DNA of 64,000 nucleotides. Source: Gossypium raimondii. Lineage: Eukaryota; Streptophyta; Magnoliopsida; Malvales; Malvaceae. Shown here piece after piece: positions 34,367-47,408 of this stretch. The DNA is taken from the NCBI RefSeq assembly GCF_025698545.1, contig NC_068576.1:49262390-49326389 (forward strand), read 5' to 3'. The translations under genes were made by a program, and so were the position numbers. The notes beneath the pieces are model-generated. The model was not told the DNA's origin and ran no database searches. It worked only from the letters and a program-made list of their open reading frames with translations. Numbering within the stretch: position 1 is the first letter of the stretch; each line of letters opens with the position of its first letter.

Positions 34367-36874
34367 TCTTTTTTCAAATAATATACTTACATGTTATTTG
34401 GTAGATGGAAAAATAATAAAATGTTGAAAAATAAATGCAGAAAAATTAAAGTATTAAAATTTAAGTATTCAATTTAAATTATAAAATTCATTTGATATAT
34501 TACTTAAAATAAAATACTAAATAAATATAAATTTTAAACTATGAAAAGTTATATTCTACATTTTTTCCTTAATTTTAAATATTTCACTTTATCCTAACCA
34601 AAGTAAAATTTTAAACCTAAAGCATTTATAGGATAATATAATGATAAAATAAAATAAATTAATTAATTGAAAATATTCTCCAGTAAGTCATAAGTAGTCT
34701 TATTTAAAATCATTTTTCACATACTTTTATAGAATAAGTATTAGATAATTGAAAATACTAATTTCCTATTAATTTAATTTTTCAATGATTTATCAAATAA
34801 AACCTAAATTGAGTCGAGATCAACCTAATAGTTTTACTATCTAAAATATCTTATATTAGTACTTTCATATTATTAGAATTTAATTTAAATAGAATAATAT
34901 ATACTTATTATTAATTAAAATTGGAACCGAATCAACTGAAATTTAACAAACTTTATCAAAACCATCAGACAAGTATTGGGATTTTGGTGTTATTTGATAA
35001 ACTAAAAAATTAAATATTTTAGTCCAAAATTTTATAAGTGTTGAATTTATATTATAAAATTGTTTGTTATGTTAATAAAATTAAGAATTGAATATAATTA
35101 TGCCGTTTAACAATAAATTTTAAGTTTTTAAATTACTCATTTCATAATTTTAATCTTATTAATATAATATTTTATATTATTTTGAATAAAATTTTGAATA
35201 TTTCATTTTTCACTAAAATAAAAAGTTTTTAATATATTTTTAAAAATAAAATCAACTTAATCTTTTCAACATCAAGTGATAAGTAGTTATATACCTACTT
35301 ATTTTATTGTAACATATTTTTTTTGAAAATTTTGAATTAAATGAAAATTTATTATGATTATTAAACACATATAAAAGTAAATATTCAAAATTTTTATTTT
35401 TAATGAAATAAGTTCTTTAATAATTTATCAAACATACCCTTCATTAATTTAAATTAGAGCTATAGTTTTTTTTTTAATTTCCCTTTCATTCCTACTATTT
35501 TCTTCCTCGGCCAAATATATCTTTAACTCCAAAGAGCTCTTGCCTGCTAGTGAACTTGCAATTTCTTAATGTGATTTATCTAATAAATAAATAATATGTT
35601 TAAATATGATTAACGTGACATATATATTCATGTTTTAGGATTTTGATATTCAATAACTTTTTAGATTTTTTACACAATTAATATTTTAAATATATATGAT
35701 ATCCATATACAAGTTAACATATTTTGTTGACATATTTGGAGGAAAAAAAATTTTGTGGTTATTTTATAACTTCAAATGTTATTTCATTCCTTATCTATTT
35801 TCAAGTTGACATATCTTAGAACAAAAGCATTAGGCTATCTATTTTGAAAATATTTTGACGGTTTAGAGCTCAAAACATGAAGACCAATTGAGGTGAAATT
35901 GAAGACTTGTAGATTGATTTCTTGCGGATTAAAATTGGTTATTTGCAGAACAAGTAAAATCACTTTCTATAATTGAAGGCATTGGATCACATCAAGACTC
36001 TTATGGAAGTATTATCTTATGTTGATTTTTAGCTTTACTTTATAGAAAATTGATTAGATTATAACTCTTACGTAAGCAAAACTTAAGTTTTGTCTAAGTT
36101 AATGTGATGATTGAGAATAACTGAGAGATTGAGAGCTTGATAGAGCACAGATTTGTTCAAGTCATTAACATGTATGTGTGCATTGTTTTTGTAAATAATC
36201 AAAGGAGTCTCAAGAGTTGCAAAACTAAGCTTTCGAAGGGGGAGGTTAATGGGAGAGTGATTTAGTTTTTGTACAATGATAAGATCGTTAAATTGATGAG
36301 AGTTAGATTAGTGTTAGGAGTTAAATTGTTGGTTGTACTACAAGAATGATAGTAGATCATTACTTTGGAAAAAAACCCTGCAAACATAGGCCAAGGTTGA
36401 ACTACGTAAATAATCTCGGTGTACATTTTTATGTTTTCGCACTTTTGATTTTGTGGTTGAAACTGTGACCATAATTTCAAGTTCTATTTAAGCCACAATT
36501 TTTGTTTTGCAAAGCAAGTACCCCTTGCTTCTACATATTTATTCACAAAAATTGTTACTTCAAAAGGAAAAAAAAAAGTTTTAAATACTTAAATTCCATA
36601 TAACTAATTTGAGTGAAACTTACCTTTAACTTTAGCTTTTAAGAGAATGTGGTATAACTTTTTAGTTTAAAATTTACTACATGTTCTTTTCAATTATTGC
36701 TTTATTCCTGTTTTCAAACTTTTAATATTTTTAGAAAAGAAAAGAAAAGGAAAAGTAACAATCAAAGAAAATATTTTTTAAATCTGATAATTTGAATATT
36801 TGTGTCATATTTATATATTCTATTTATATAAGTTTTGATACATTAATAATTTTATATAAACTTTTAAGGTATTC

Positions 36875-36876
<2 letters not shown>

Positions 36877-36926
<50 letters not shown>
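36877..36926. repeat. (ATT)n microsatellite, about 17 units
   Basis: An uninterrupted trinucleotide run of about 50 bases, likely polymorphic in length. Confidence 0.95.
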
Positions 36927-38468
36927 GTGTTGTGCTGAGTCATAATCATATTCATGATACTTTTCCAGGAATTCATCATATCTAATTACAACAAATCAAT
37001 TTACAATGGGTAAAATTAAAGAATATAATAAATATATTAATAAAATTAATGTAAAAATTTGAGTAAACGGTTTCATTTTCATGAGTTTATATGAGATTAG
37101 ATATTGGTTTAGTTGTAATAAGAATAAGTGATTGGTGAAAATGAAAAAATAAGAAAAAATAAGAAATTGATTAAGCAATTCAGATTCTTTCTACATTTGT
37201 GAGGCCTAGTTTAAAGGGTCAATCCCCTATTCTTCAACACGTAAAAGTAATAATTTAAGCCTTATAACTCATCATATAGCAACCTCACACTCATACTAAA
37301 TTCAGATCACTCTTCACTGAATCTTCCCTTGAAAACTTAGCCGTAAAACCAAGTGACTCACTTGAATTGAATTTTATTTTCAAAAATACACTCTCAACTA
37401 GATTCTTGTCTGAACAAACTTCCAGGTAACTTCTAACAAAACCAATTATAGGAGTTTATGGCTTGTTAAGATATTCATCAATTGCAATCAAATTCTCACT
37501 TATATAAAAAGGGCCATAATGATCTTAAAATAAAGACTGGGTTAAGTGATCCTAAAATAAATGATCCTATCATGTGTATGTATTATTATTTTTTTTAGCT
37601 TTTATATAAAATATATAAAAAAAGCACACTCATAGTAATGTTTGTTAGTTTATGAAAATAATGAGTTTTTGATAAATTTTCAACTAAGTTGAGATCTGAT
37701 TGATAGGATATATTAACTCAATTAGACACTTAAAGTGGATTTGGAAAGCCTTCTAGTAGTTGGATTTGAGTACAAATTAATTGTAATTACAAATTTGTGG
37801 CATGCTTGAATAGTCATTGTAGTTAGTAGATTCCACTCAATTGGAGTATCCCAATTATACTCTCCAATTCTTAAGAGGGAGGGTAGAAATTGATGTAATT
37901 ACACTCAAATCTAATTATCATATTACTTTCCAAATATGCTCGTACATTATATAAGTTTAAAAATATTTTATACAATAATAAAGGTTTTTAATTTTAGGAT
38001 ATATATTTTATTTTTAAGATAAAATTATTTGCTATTTTGTTAATGTCATTTAAATAATATGAAAAATTTATTGACGAGAACTAATTTCCTATATATTTTA
38101 ATTTACTAAATAATTAACTAAACTACATAATATCTATTATAAATTATTTATACTAAAATTAACTAATTAAATTATACATAATTTAATATTAATCAATTAT
38201 ACCTAGCCAATGACCATTTGATTATTAGGAGTATTTGTTTAATGTAAGATAGAGAATAGCCCAACAAATATGGAATGCTAGAGTAATTAGATAAATTGTA
38301 TAAGATATTTTTAAATTGTATTAGTAATTATATTGTCGAATACATTCTTAGTCTAATGTATTATATATCATATGCGGTCGATTTTAGGATTTGTTATTTG
38401 TTTAGGTTTTTTTCCTAAGTATTATTGATAATTTCATAATAATTAATATTTTTAAGAATTTGAATTTG

Positions 38469-38841
38469 GGTTAAAATATGATATAAGTTCATGTACTCTT
38501 CACAAATTTAGAATTAGTCATTGTACTTTTATTTTCATGAATTTAGTTCATCTATTTTTAGGTTTCAAAATTTAGGTCCAGTTGTTAATACTGATTAAAA
38601 CTTTTTTGGTTAAATTTGTTGATGTGATATTTTGAAATAAAAGTTACTTACTTGGTAACCATGTAACTAAATTTCTAAAAATTAGAATGAACTTGAATTT
38701 AACAAATTAATTTTAACAGTGGTAACAATTGGACATGAAATTTAAATTTGAAAAGTAGAAAGACTAAATTTTTAAAAATTAAAGTATAAGGACTAAATCT
38801 CAAATTTATGAAGAGCATAGGGCTTATGACATATTTTAACC
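38469..38841. mobile_element. MITE-like inverted-repeat element, 373 bp
   Basis: Termini GGTTAAAATATG and CATATTTTAACC are perfect inverted repeats; homology extends about 50 bases inward (cttcacaaatttagaatt against the complement of aaatctcaaatttatgaag). There is no open frame. The flanking bases do not give a convincing target-site duplication. Confidence 0.65.
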
Positions 38842-40228
38842 TATGTAGTGATGTAATTACAATTGATACTACTAACATGAGAAATTAGGATGTGGTTACT
38901 TTTTATTAGTCAAAGGCGTTTAATATGAAATAAATCATTTAATTTGGTTAAAAAGAACACAAGGGTGGTGATGTAAGCTTCTAACAGACCAAATGATGAG
39001 TACACATCTGCATGCAAATGATTGGTTATTGATATGGAAATATTTTTATTTTTAAAAATATGTTAATACAACCTATATTTTAGAAATCTTAGCCCTTCCT
39101 TTCCCTGTTTAGTTTAGGATTGTTTGGCAATTTCACAAGTTTGAATTTTTATTTAAAATAATAAAATTGAAGAAAATGGTAAGGAGGCTTCTGGTGCACA
39201 AATTTGTGCGGATTGATCCCTAGAAATTTATTAAACCCTAATCATAGAAGCCATCAACAGCAAATACATAAATCCCAATTCCTGACAAAAGAAACCCCTT
39301 TTATTTGTTGACTGCTTTTCACTTTTGATTTCCTGCCGGCTCTTTCAGCTTCACATTTTCATTTGATTTTAAAAAATAACCTAAATTAAATTACAAAAGA
39401 TTCTATCTATCCGCTGAATCTTTCGGAAGTGTGTGTGAGTTTACCCATGCCCATGAATCAACTCGAACTTATACTTGTTGACAAGCAAAGCCAACTCTTC
39501 GATCTTTAACAACTTTATTTATTTACTTGTAGATTTTAAATAAAAGAGGATTTAATGAGACGTGGGTTACAGCAAGTATACTCTTTTTAAAACAATCGTT
39601 TAAGCTTATATATATAAAAGAAAGCACAGAAATCGAGGTGTGATGATATTTATATTTTTGTTTGCTTGTAGTTGATGATCTACTAATCATTCTTGCAAAG
39701 ATTCAAAAGATGCTTGCTGCTTTACTAGTCATTAGGCCGCTCTTCTTTGCTTTGCTTTCCGCCATTATTACATCTGTATCTATTCTCTCTACCTTTCAAC
39801 TTCCCTTTTTTTACTTGTATTCCTCTCGAATCTGCTTTTCTTCCTAAGTTGGTTTGATCTGAAATTTTATTGCAGAGATGTTTCTTCTTTTGTTTCAATT
39901 TGAAGTGAGTATGGGTTATGTAAAAAATGGGAATACCTCATACTAATTGTAGTGAAGAAAACAAGCGACTCATGATCCAAGCCAGACAAAACCATTTCAC
40001 TAAGGAGTCGTGTATGCAATGAGAAAAGCAGATACTTTCTGTCATTTTCTTGGGAAATTTTTAGAAAGATACCAAAAATGCAGATAATATGTCCATATTG
40101 ATGGGGACAACACGACAATAATGTCCCAACACCATGTCCTAGCTTGCCTTCTGTTTCTTGCAAAAGCAAAATGAATGGTGGGAATGCTCATCATACATAA
40201 ATTATTTAGTACAAATAAAATGGTTTTA

Positions 40229-40251
40229 CCCCCCCCCCCCCAAAAAAAAAA
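40229..40251. repeat. Homopolymer junction: 13 C followed by 10 A
   Basis: A C-run at 40229–40241 directly abuts an A-run at 40242–40251. It is odd in AT-rich sequence and is a likely site of sequencing or assembly error. Confidence 0.9.
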
Positions 40252-40948
40252 GGAAAACACTTTGGCATACAATAAGAAGAAGAATAAGGTGTCGCCGTTT
40301 CCCGACCCGACATAATCCCCTTCGTTTTATCTCTCATATTTCTTCACCTTATTAAATAACTCGGTGGAGTGAAACAGCTCCCGAGTCCACTCGGTCATTA
40401 TTGGATATTGGGCAAAGAGTTGTAATGAAGTGACATCCATGGTTCTGTTTGTCATTATGATTTCTTGCTTTTTCAGGATACTATCATGTCATTATGATAA
40501 TAAGTTTTGGACACTAAACTATGTCTCAACGTTACATTAGATGTACTTATCCCTCATACCACCATCTAACCTCGACTTCGATATTGATTAATGAATGTGA
40601 ATTCATTTTACTTTTGCTTTCAAATCTTTTTCTCACTTTATTTTTTTAATTACATTTACTTTTGTAAATTTAGAGCGAATTCATATATATATATATATAT
40701 ATAATGAATAATCAACAAGTGTTAAGTGAAATGGTCTAATGCACCCTAGTTTATATATCTAAAACCTTTCCCTTTCTTTACTGGCGTGAGATTAATGCAA
40801 CTTAGCCATTTCTTTAGAGTGTTTGGCGTGTCATTCTCTCCTGTCTAATCTAGTAACGCTCTCGTCACAAGCTCTTTCGTTATGATTGGTCCACACTGCC
40901 TACCTCACTTATTACGACACTTGACATGAAATCGAGAAATCAATGATT

Positions 40949-40960
40949 GCTCTAATACCA
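40949..40960 (-). other. Primer-binding site of a minus-strand LTR element
   Basis: The + strand reads gctctaatacca, the complement of TGGTATTAGAGC, one base off the tRNA-iMet site. It sits two bases from the LTR boundary TGTCACA at 40963. Confidence 0.6.
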
Positions 40961-40962
40961 AT

Positions 40963-41395
40963 TGTCACAGGCTTAAACTTTAATCAAATGAATTGTGCAA
41001 CCTAGGCACAGAACTCACTTCAATTTGCCTAAATCAACTTGAGCCCTTAAAGTTGAGAATCTTAAAGAATTCACTAAGGTATTAAAAGCTTTAAGAGTAA
41101 AATAATCTCAATCTAATTACTTGATGTTGAATGATACAAATGAGGTTGGGGAAGACATTTATTTATAATTAATCTCCTCCTACATCAACGACTCAAATTC
41201 AAGTCTATCCATAAGATAGTCTTACGGAATTTAAACTATTATCCTTAAAAACAAATTACCCTAATAAAATACAAGTTATTAAAGTGTTTACTGGATTGCC
41301 AAGTTTTAAGTAAATTGTATTCTAAAACTTTCCAAATATTGGACTCGTCTTGATAGGTTAAAGTAAAGACCAAACCACCCAAAAAAACAACTTGG
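40963..41395 (-). repeat. Probable 5' LTR of a decayed minus-strand retrotransposon
   Basis: The boundary is TGTCACAGG at 40963, next to a primer-binding site. On the minus strand a TATA-like ttataaataaatg lies near 41165. The outer end is not certain; about 41395 is the best guess. The internal region to the left (about 40750–40948) carries no recognisable coding sequence. Confidence 0.5.
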
Positions 41396-41721
41396 GTCAA
41401 TAGTGTGCACCCTAGTTATGCCTTTGTGCTTTCAAATGGAGTACTCAAGTTTGAATCTTGAAAACAATATTGTCGAAAGGGTCAAACCATGAATTTTAAA
41501 AATATAGTATTCTCTTATAACTTGAAGGTTTGGCCAATTACTTTATATAATCAATCTTTTAAAAAGTCTTATTTAAAAGTTTTAAAGTAAACTCATTAAA
41601 GGGTTAAGTTTGGACAATTTTTTAAAAAACTTTTCCTTGCTTAATCTAATTTAAATAATTTAATAATTAAAATATATTTCAACTAAATTTAATTATAAAA
41701 TATATAAATATTATATTATAA

Positions 41722-41812
41722 TAGAAATCCTATCACATGCGTGTCCATGTTGAAACCAATGATTTAAAACACAAATGTGTGTTTAAAATAACATACAATA
41801 AATAATGAAATG
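41722..41812 (+). repeat. Direct repeat copy 1 (pair with 42596–42676)
   Basis: This copy shares the run aatgtgtgtttaaaataaca and flanking sequence (gaaaccaatgatttaaaacac) with 42596–42676. The two copies bracket the LTR at 41962–42462. Confidence 0.7.
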
Positions 41813-41961
41813 TACGGTTTGAAACTAATTAATCATAACACATGAAATATGTAACATATTAAAATAAAAATTAGATTAAATTGTGAATAAAACGAAATTT
41901 AAACACATAAATTATTGTCAACCATCCATACTTAGAAAAGTCAAATATATAGGTATCAAAA

Positions 41962-42462
41962 TGTTGGCGCTGGAAATAAGAGATTTAAGGCACTGAAAGT
42001 GGGATTGAAATTTGGCATGAGATATTTGTAATTTTTGGTCCCTAATTGTATAGTGACTTTGCAAGTTGATCCCTGAATCTCAACTATAAAGAGGCCTAAC
42101 CATTTCTCATTTTGATCATCCCCCACATTTGCCATTCTCTCCTTAAGGCATTGTTCTCTCTCTTTATTTGTAAATTTTCACTTGTATTCTGAAGTGAAAT
42201 ATATTTGTTAGTGCCCGAGGACGTAGGCAAAATTTGCTGAACCTCGTTAAAATTCATGTGTTCTTTATTGTTTATTTTGCATATTTTGTGAGAGTGATTG
42301 TAGTGATTTATTGTGCGGTTAAATTACGATAGAGAGATATTTTGGCTAGGAAAGACCTGGTACTTAAGTGATCCACGTGATCCACCTCTCTTTCCTGGGA
42401 ATTTAACTTAGTGTGATTTTTCAGTACAATAATTTTACTCTTTTACACGCTTTCGCACAACA
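41962..42462 (+). mobile_element. Probable Copia-type solo LTR, about 500 bp
   Basis: The termini are TGTTGGCGC and GCACAACA. Near 42213–42245 the sequence gcccgaggacgtaggcaaaa followed by ctgaacctcg is the kind of R/U5 segment found in plant Copia LTRs. The flanking five bases (caaaa and taaat) do not match, so the duplication is decayed, or the ends are misplaced, or flanking DNA was rearranged. Confidence 0.6.
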
Positions 42463-42595
42463 TAAATGTATCAAATAAATAATACTAAATGCACTATAAT
42501 TATTTATCATGATTTTGTCAACAATTATGTGTTAGTATCGAGTTGGTGAGTTGATTTGTGTCACCAATTCAATTAACAACATTATTAATACTAGA

Positions 42596-42676
42596 AGTCC
42601 CATCACAAGCGTATGCATGTGGAAACCATAAGTTTAGAATACAAATGTGTGTTTAAAATAACACAATAAGTAATGG
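42596..42676 (+). repeat. Direct repeat copy 2 (pair with 41722–41812)
   Basis: See copy 1. The central run aatgtgtgtttaaaataaca is identical between the copies. Confidence 0.7.
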
Positions 42677-43274
42677 ACATATTTTTTTAAAAGTGAAAAG
42701 ACTAAAATACCCTTGAATAATATTACTTATTTTAATTACGAAAAGACATTCTTGTAATTTCCTAACCGAGTTGGTACTCGATTGACTCGTGACACCAACT
42801 CGCTTAGGATTTTAAATAATAGTAAGCATATAGATATACAATTGATAGATGTAATCGATTGTGCATAATAAAATTAAAATTTATAAAAATATTAAAATAA
42901 AGTTTTAGTTTAATGGTAAATTAAAAGTTTTGCTAATGAAATTAGCGTGTGTTCAATCTTATGCATATTTTATTATTTTTAAAGTGAAAAGACAAATAAT
43001 TTAATAATATTTTATTAATTATTTAAAAGAATTTGTATTTGGAAGTGTAACCAAAGTGGAGCTTTGACCCTAACAATTGACTTCTCCATTAAGTGTAGTT
43101 ATATACAATAATTAGTTGAATTGGCCAAGCATGAAAATTAAGAAAAGCACGTTGACAATTCAAGCCTGTAAGAATGTACTTAAATATCAACAAAGAATAA
43201 CCTTCAAACACATATGTAAAACGACAAATAAAGTTTGTCTTGCTAAATTGAAATACACACCTTTTTATCATCAA
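42677..43274. other. AT-rich stretch without a gene
   Basis: Nothing recognisable apart from decayed sequence leading into the gag relic. Confidence 0.4.
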
Positions 43275-45220
43275 TTAGTTGTTCTTTATCTTTCCGTGGT
43301 AAATTTTTCTTAGAGCGTTGCACTCTTGTGTAGGATTTCTAACGATCTTATGGAAATGACAATACATAGGACTAGGTTTTTCTCCACTAGTAGCTTTGTG
43401 CTCAACATTAGGCAAACAAACACTACCTTCATTCACCCATTTATTCCAACGTTCAAGTATTTTTTTCCATAGAGCATGAGAACGACGGTGGAAAGTCTCC
43501 CTCATCACTACTAAGTTTGAATTTCTTAAATGATTTCTCTTTATTTGAAGCAAAGAAGCAGCCCTTTTGCTGGTGAAAGTGATATGTTAGTCTCTTATTT
43601 TCATGATAGTATTATTGGTCTTTCTCACAACCTCTACCAAGCTAGAAAAAAGGGAGTAACAAGTTTTGCAGGTAAAGTTAGATTTCATCAAAAACATACA
43701 TTGGATGCACGCTTTAACTAATTGATCTTCGTCATGAGCTTCTTGCACATTTAAAACTTTCACTTTAAAGTGTTGAATGTAATCCATAACATCCTCTTTT
43801 GGTTTCTGATATTCTCTACCTAAGTCAACAAGACTAACCTTCTCTTGATTGGAGAAGAACTTCTCTCCAAATATTACACACATTGGTTCCAAGATTCCAC
43901 GAAACCAGGTTTGAGGTTAACATATCAAGTATATGTCTTCTCTATCAAGGATTTAAAAAATTCTCTTAACTTTAAACCATCATCCAATCTAGCAACTCCT
44001 AGTGTCACAGGTCGCAGATCAAAGTTCATGATGATTGTGTAAAGAGTGTCTCATGGAGGCCAATCAATTAAATAAGACTCATTCGACCCACTGGAACTTA
44101 CCCGAATCATAGAACATGTAGATAATCCCACCTACTTGAAACATTGGTGGCCTAGTGAAACACTTATGGAAAATTAGGGCTACCTTGGTAGATATGGAAA
44201 GTAATCTTAGAAGATTTATAATCTGATAAGATTTGATTTTGTAATCTTAAAGGATTGAGTCAATCCCTTAAGAATCTCAATTGTAGATAGACTTTAATCT
44301 CAACTGTCGATGTGACTCAAACAATACCATTAGTTTTAGGGAATCTCAACTATAAATAGAGGTATTTCTTGAGTAATAGAATACTTTGAGAGCATTTACT
44401 TAAACACTTGACGTGTTTTACTTTCTTGTAGCATTTTCTATCCTTTCATTGTTCTTTTGTTTTGAGTTGTTTCTGCTTTATTTTCGGTGCCTTAAGAGAA
44501 TTTCTATAAAAAATTCTCACTTTGCGAGAGTTAGACTGACTTAGGTGGATTTGAAACCAAGAAATCATCTAAGGCCGCACGGATTACGAGACTAAAATTT
44601 TATCCCCGTGACACTAGTATCTCTACAAATTCATCAAATGCTAAAGGGTATCACTAGACTTGCCATTGAAATTTCTTAAATTTAGGACTAATGTAGTCCT
44701 TTGGATATGGCTTGGCAACTACTCTAGTAAGATATGATAGTTTGAAGTCATACTCAGAGAAACTAAGGCTTTCATTTTTATTCTCTTCTAGCAACCTTTG
44801 AAGTTCTTCTTTGGTGACAAAACCTTGGGTTTCGATGGGTTGTGCCACCAAGAAAGATGTTCCAAATTGGGAGTTTGTGGTGACATGGTTTTCCATGGAA
44901 GCAACTAAGGTGTAGGTTGTAGGTGTGTTGCTATTTATGGTGTTGATTGCACCAATTGTCACGGAAAGTACAGGATTAGAAGCATTAGTTGTATTTTCTC
45001 CATTGTCTTTTTTGGGTAGAATGGCTCCAGTGGAAGTGTTTCCTATGAGGTGAATGTAAAGAGTGTTGTTAGAAGAGGGTGTAAGTTGGGAGATAGTTTC
45101 CACCATCTTATTTTTATTCTCCTCCAACATTTGCATCCTTTCCTCGTTTGACGTTATCATCTTCATCAAATCTTGAATGTATAAAGGGATTGGATTATCT
45201 AAAATTTGAGAACCTTCCAT
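43275..45220 (-). pseudogene. Broken Gypsy-type gag
   Basis: The minus strand carries separate gag pieces. 44654–45220 is an N-terminal part of 188 codons that ends in SPKFKKFQWQV and a stop. 43587–43892 is the gag core (EKFFSNQEKVSLVDLGREYQ and MDYIQHFKVKVL). 43275–43553 ends in a zinc-knuckle-like CHFHKIVRNPTQEC. Between the first two pieces about 550 bases look like an inserted LTR-type sequence. Several stops and frame changes remain within the core. The knuckle form (C-x2-H … C) is one I know from plant Gypsy elements. No protease or reverse transcriptase is present, so the element was non-autonomous or truncated. Confidence 0.7.
44050..44625 (+). mobile_element. LTR-like insertion splitting the gag relic
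   Basis: This block has LTR character on the + strand: a TATA-like aactataaatagaggta at about 44349–44365, followed by a T-rich region, and an end near ccgtgaca at about 44614. The gag reading frame is recognisable on both sides. The exact ends and target-site duplication could not be fixed. Confidence 0.4.
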
Positions 45221-45304
45221 AGTTTCTGGGGAAAATTAAAGGAAAAATATGACTAGTGTTTCATTGAATGTAATTGCTCCTCCCTAGTGGACTTGCCAAA
45301 ATGT

Positions 45305-46000
45305 AAAAGGTTCTTTTGGTAAGGAGAGGGGATGTTACAATCTAGAAAAATGAGGTGTCATGGAGAGATGACAGAGAGGAAGATCATAGCAAATTCTAGA
45401 AAAACAAGTGTGATGGCAAGTGGTGGTGATGGATGCAATAAGGAGTTGAGAAATATGAGAGCTATGATGGTTGTTGTGATTGTAGAAAAAAAAAGTTACA
45501 GAGAACTTTAGAGAGCTAAGTTTGCCAAAAGATCAAAAAATGTCCTCTAAATGAGGCGCTCAAACTTCTATTTATAAGCATTGAAAAAAGAAATTATGAA
45601 TGAAGAACAAGTGGGCAAGAACGTTCTAAAATGGTAGGTAGTGGAATTGAATGTGATTACTTGAACGTGGAAAAATGGAAGGTAACTTACATAGATTATA
45701 GGTATAATGGCAATTAATAAAAGTTGCACCCACTTGAAATATTTTAGCAAAAAAGACTTTTAAGTATCAATGCAATAGTTTTTCATTAAAGAAATAATGA
45801 GGAAGCACTTGCATTCCCAAAGAAAGGTTAAGAAGAAATACTTAACAATTTCCGTATTTGAGCTTCCAAGCCATGCTCTTTAAGACATCCCAGAATCCTA
45901 CCAACCTTCTAAAGTTATTCCCAAAAAGCCGTTCCCAATAGATTTGTTTTCAAAAGAAATTGTTCTCAAAAGATGCTCATGCAAAGAATAATATTTCGCG
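45305..46000 (-). repeat. Probable 5' LTR of the gag-relic element
   Basis: It lies upstream of gag on the minus strand. A TATA-like cttataaatagaag is at 45567–45578. The boundary next to gag is near 45290–45310 (gtggacttgccaaaatgt, possible primer-binding sequence). The outer end is approximate. Confidence 0.45.
45567..45578 (-). promoter_or_regulatory. TATA box of the gag-relic LTR
   Basis: On the minus strand it reads ataaatagaag preceded by ctt, a good plant TATA form, about 350 bases upstream of the gag start at 45220. Confidence 0.45.
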
Positions 46001-47408
46001 AAACTATTATTGATTAGACAATTAGTAACCAAAAACAAATATGTAAAGTAGAGTTATATTGAAGGGTGAAACTAGAAATTTTTTAGGAGGAGTCGAAATT
46101 AAATTGTAATTTTACAATCGTAAAAATACAATTTTATCTTTTAATAGTCTATATCTTTATAATTTTTAAAGGATTAAATCAATTTTTATCATTTGTAAGG
46201 ACAACCAAAATGTAATTTTACTTTTATTAATATAAAGTTGTAAAAAATTTAAACAACCTAAATAAAAAAAAAAGTTCATTTTAGTGGGCTGGTCGTTAGC
46301 TACGCCACTAGTTATGTTTGATGATCTTCCCAGACGTAGTTTTACTATCAATGTTTTATAATTTAAACTGAAGAATTACTTATATTCACTCATAAATCAG
46401 CTGAACACTGCCATGAGTTTATAGCTGCTTCAGCAGATAATCTGAAAGCCCCCGCTCTCTTACAAATTTAAACTGGTCATTTAATTTCAAGAAATTCAGG
46501 CTACTTTATTATAATGAAAATCATAGTCTGCCATTGCCTCGACAATTTTGCTTCAACAACTGCATTTCAAGGCTGCTATTGGCTATGATTAACTCCAGTT
46601 ATAATTATTTATGTTGTACAAATTCATGTAATGAGCATCTGGAAGGTAGGCTTGTTAGACTCTGTTTTGGTACAAATACCACTTCTTTTCCCAGCTTTCA
46701 ATAACGTTGTCTTGAACATGGTTTGGTCAATTCATCTGCCCTGTATAGAAGCTGAACCATATTTAGCCAACCGTCCTCTCTGAGCCCAATTTTTTTCTAA
46801 TAGAAATTCTATTAAACAATAGAGAAATGGAAGAGAAAAAGAGAAAGCTTAGCTTCAACTTTGGATGATCTGCAGATACCTTCGGGCACATGCAAAATTA
46901 TATTAACATTAGGTACATGAGTTGCAGCAACAATGCCTCATTTCCATACCAGCACTCAATATGTGGAAACCGAGGTTTCTGCTAAATCCTTTCCTTTCCT
47001 TTCAGTCCACAGGAATTGCCTACGTACACATAATCCAACACTTTCCACATCCAAGTGCTTATGTACATAAAACATATGCCATAACCACATTAATGCTCAT
47101 ACCATCATTTATGATATTTTAACCCTTACCATCAAAAGAATAAGAAGCAAAATTTAGGTAAAACAACACACCCAAATCAACAAGAGCGGGTAGCAATAAA
47201 TGTATTTAATCAGCTTGAGCTTGCTATGTTTTCCTCTAAAACAACTATGGAATCAGAATTTTTGATCAGTGTAAAAGCAAAAAAAAAATAGAGAAAACAA
47301 GATAATTGGAGGAATTTCTCTTTCAAAACAATTCGAACCAACCAATTTTCACAATGAAGCCATGTTTGATTTCATACCAGCCATAAACCATGTTTTCCAT
47401 TTTTAAGA
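46001..47408. other. Intergenic stretch with a decayed repeat, downstream of the bL19 relic
   Basis: At 46060–46310 there is a decayed repeat starting gaagggtgaaactagaaatt and ending gttagctacgccactag, whose end resembles common plant dispersed repeats. 46380–47400 is moderately complex but carries no recognisable coding sequence; part may be old 3' flank of the bL19 gene. Confidence 0.35.

Larger units (their letters stand above)
33658..40948. other. Gene-poor AT-rich stretch
   Basis: I see no supportable gene in 7.3 kb. The first 200–250 bases are the likely 3' UTR of the MIZ1-like gene. MITE-like inverted repeats lie at 34083–34366 and 38469–38841 and a triplet microsatellite at 36877–36926. 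The stretch 39600–40400 is less AT-biased and has splice-like sites (for example a ttgcttgtag acceptor at about 39661), which could be a gene remnant, but no domain is recognisable. At 40750–40948 the sequence is the internal leader of the LTR element annotated next. Confidence 0.4.

Noticed and set aside
39662-40169. Possible small gene with hydrophobic N-terminus
   Set aside because: Splice-like sites and moderate complexity are present, but no domain and no consistent exon chain could be built.
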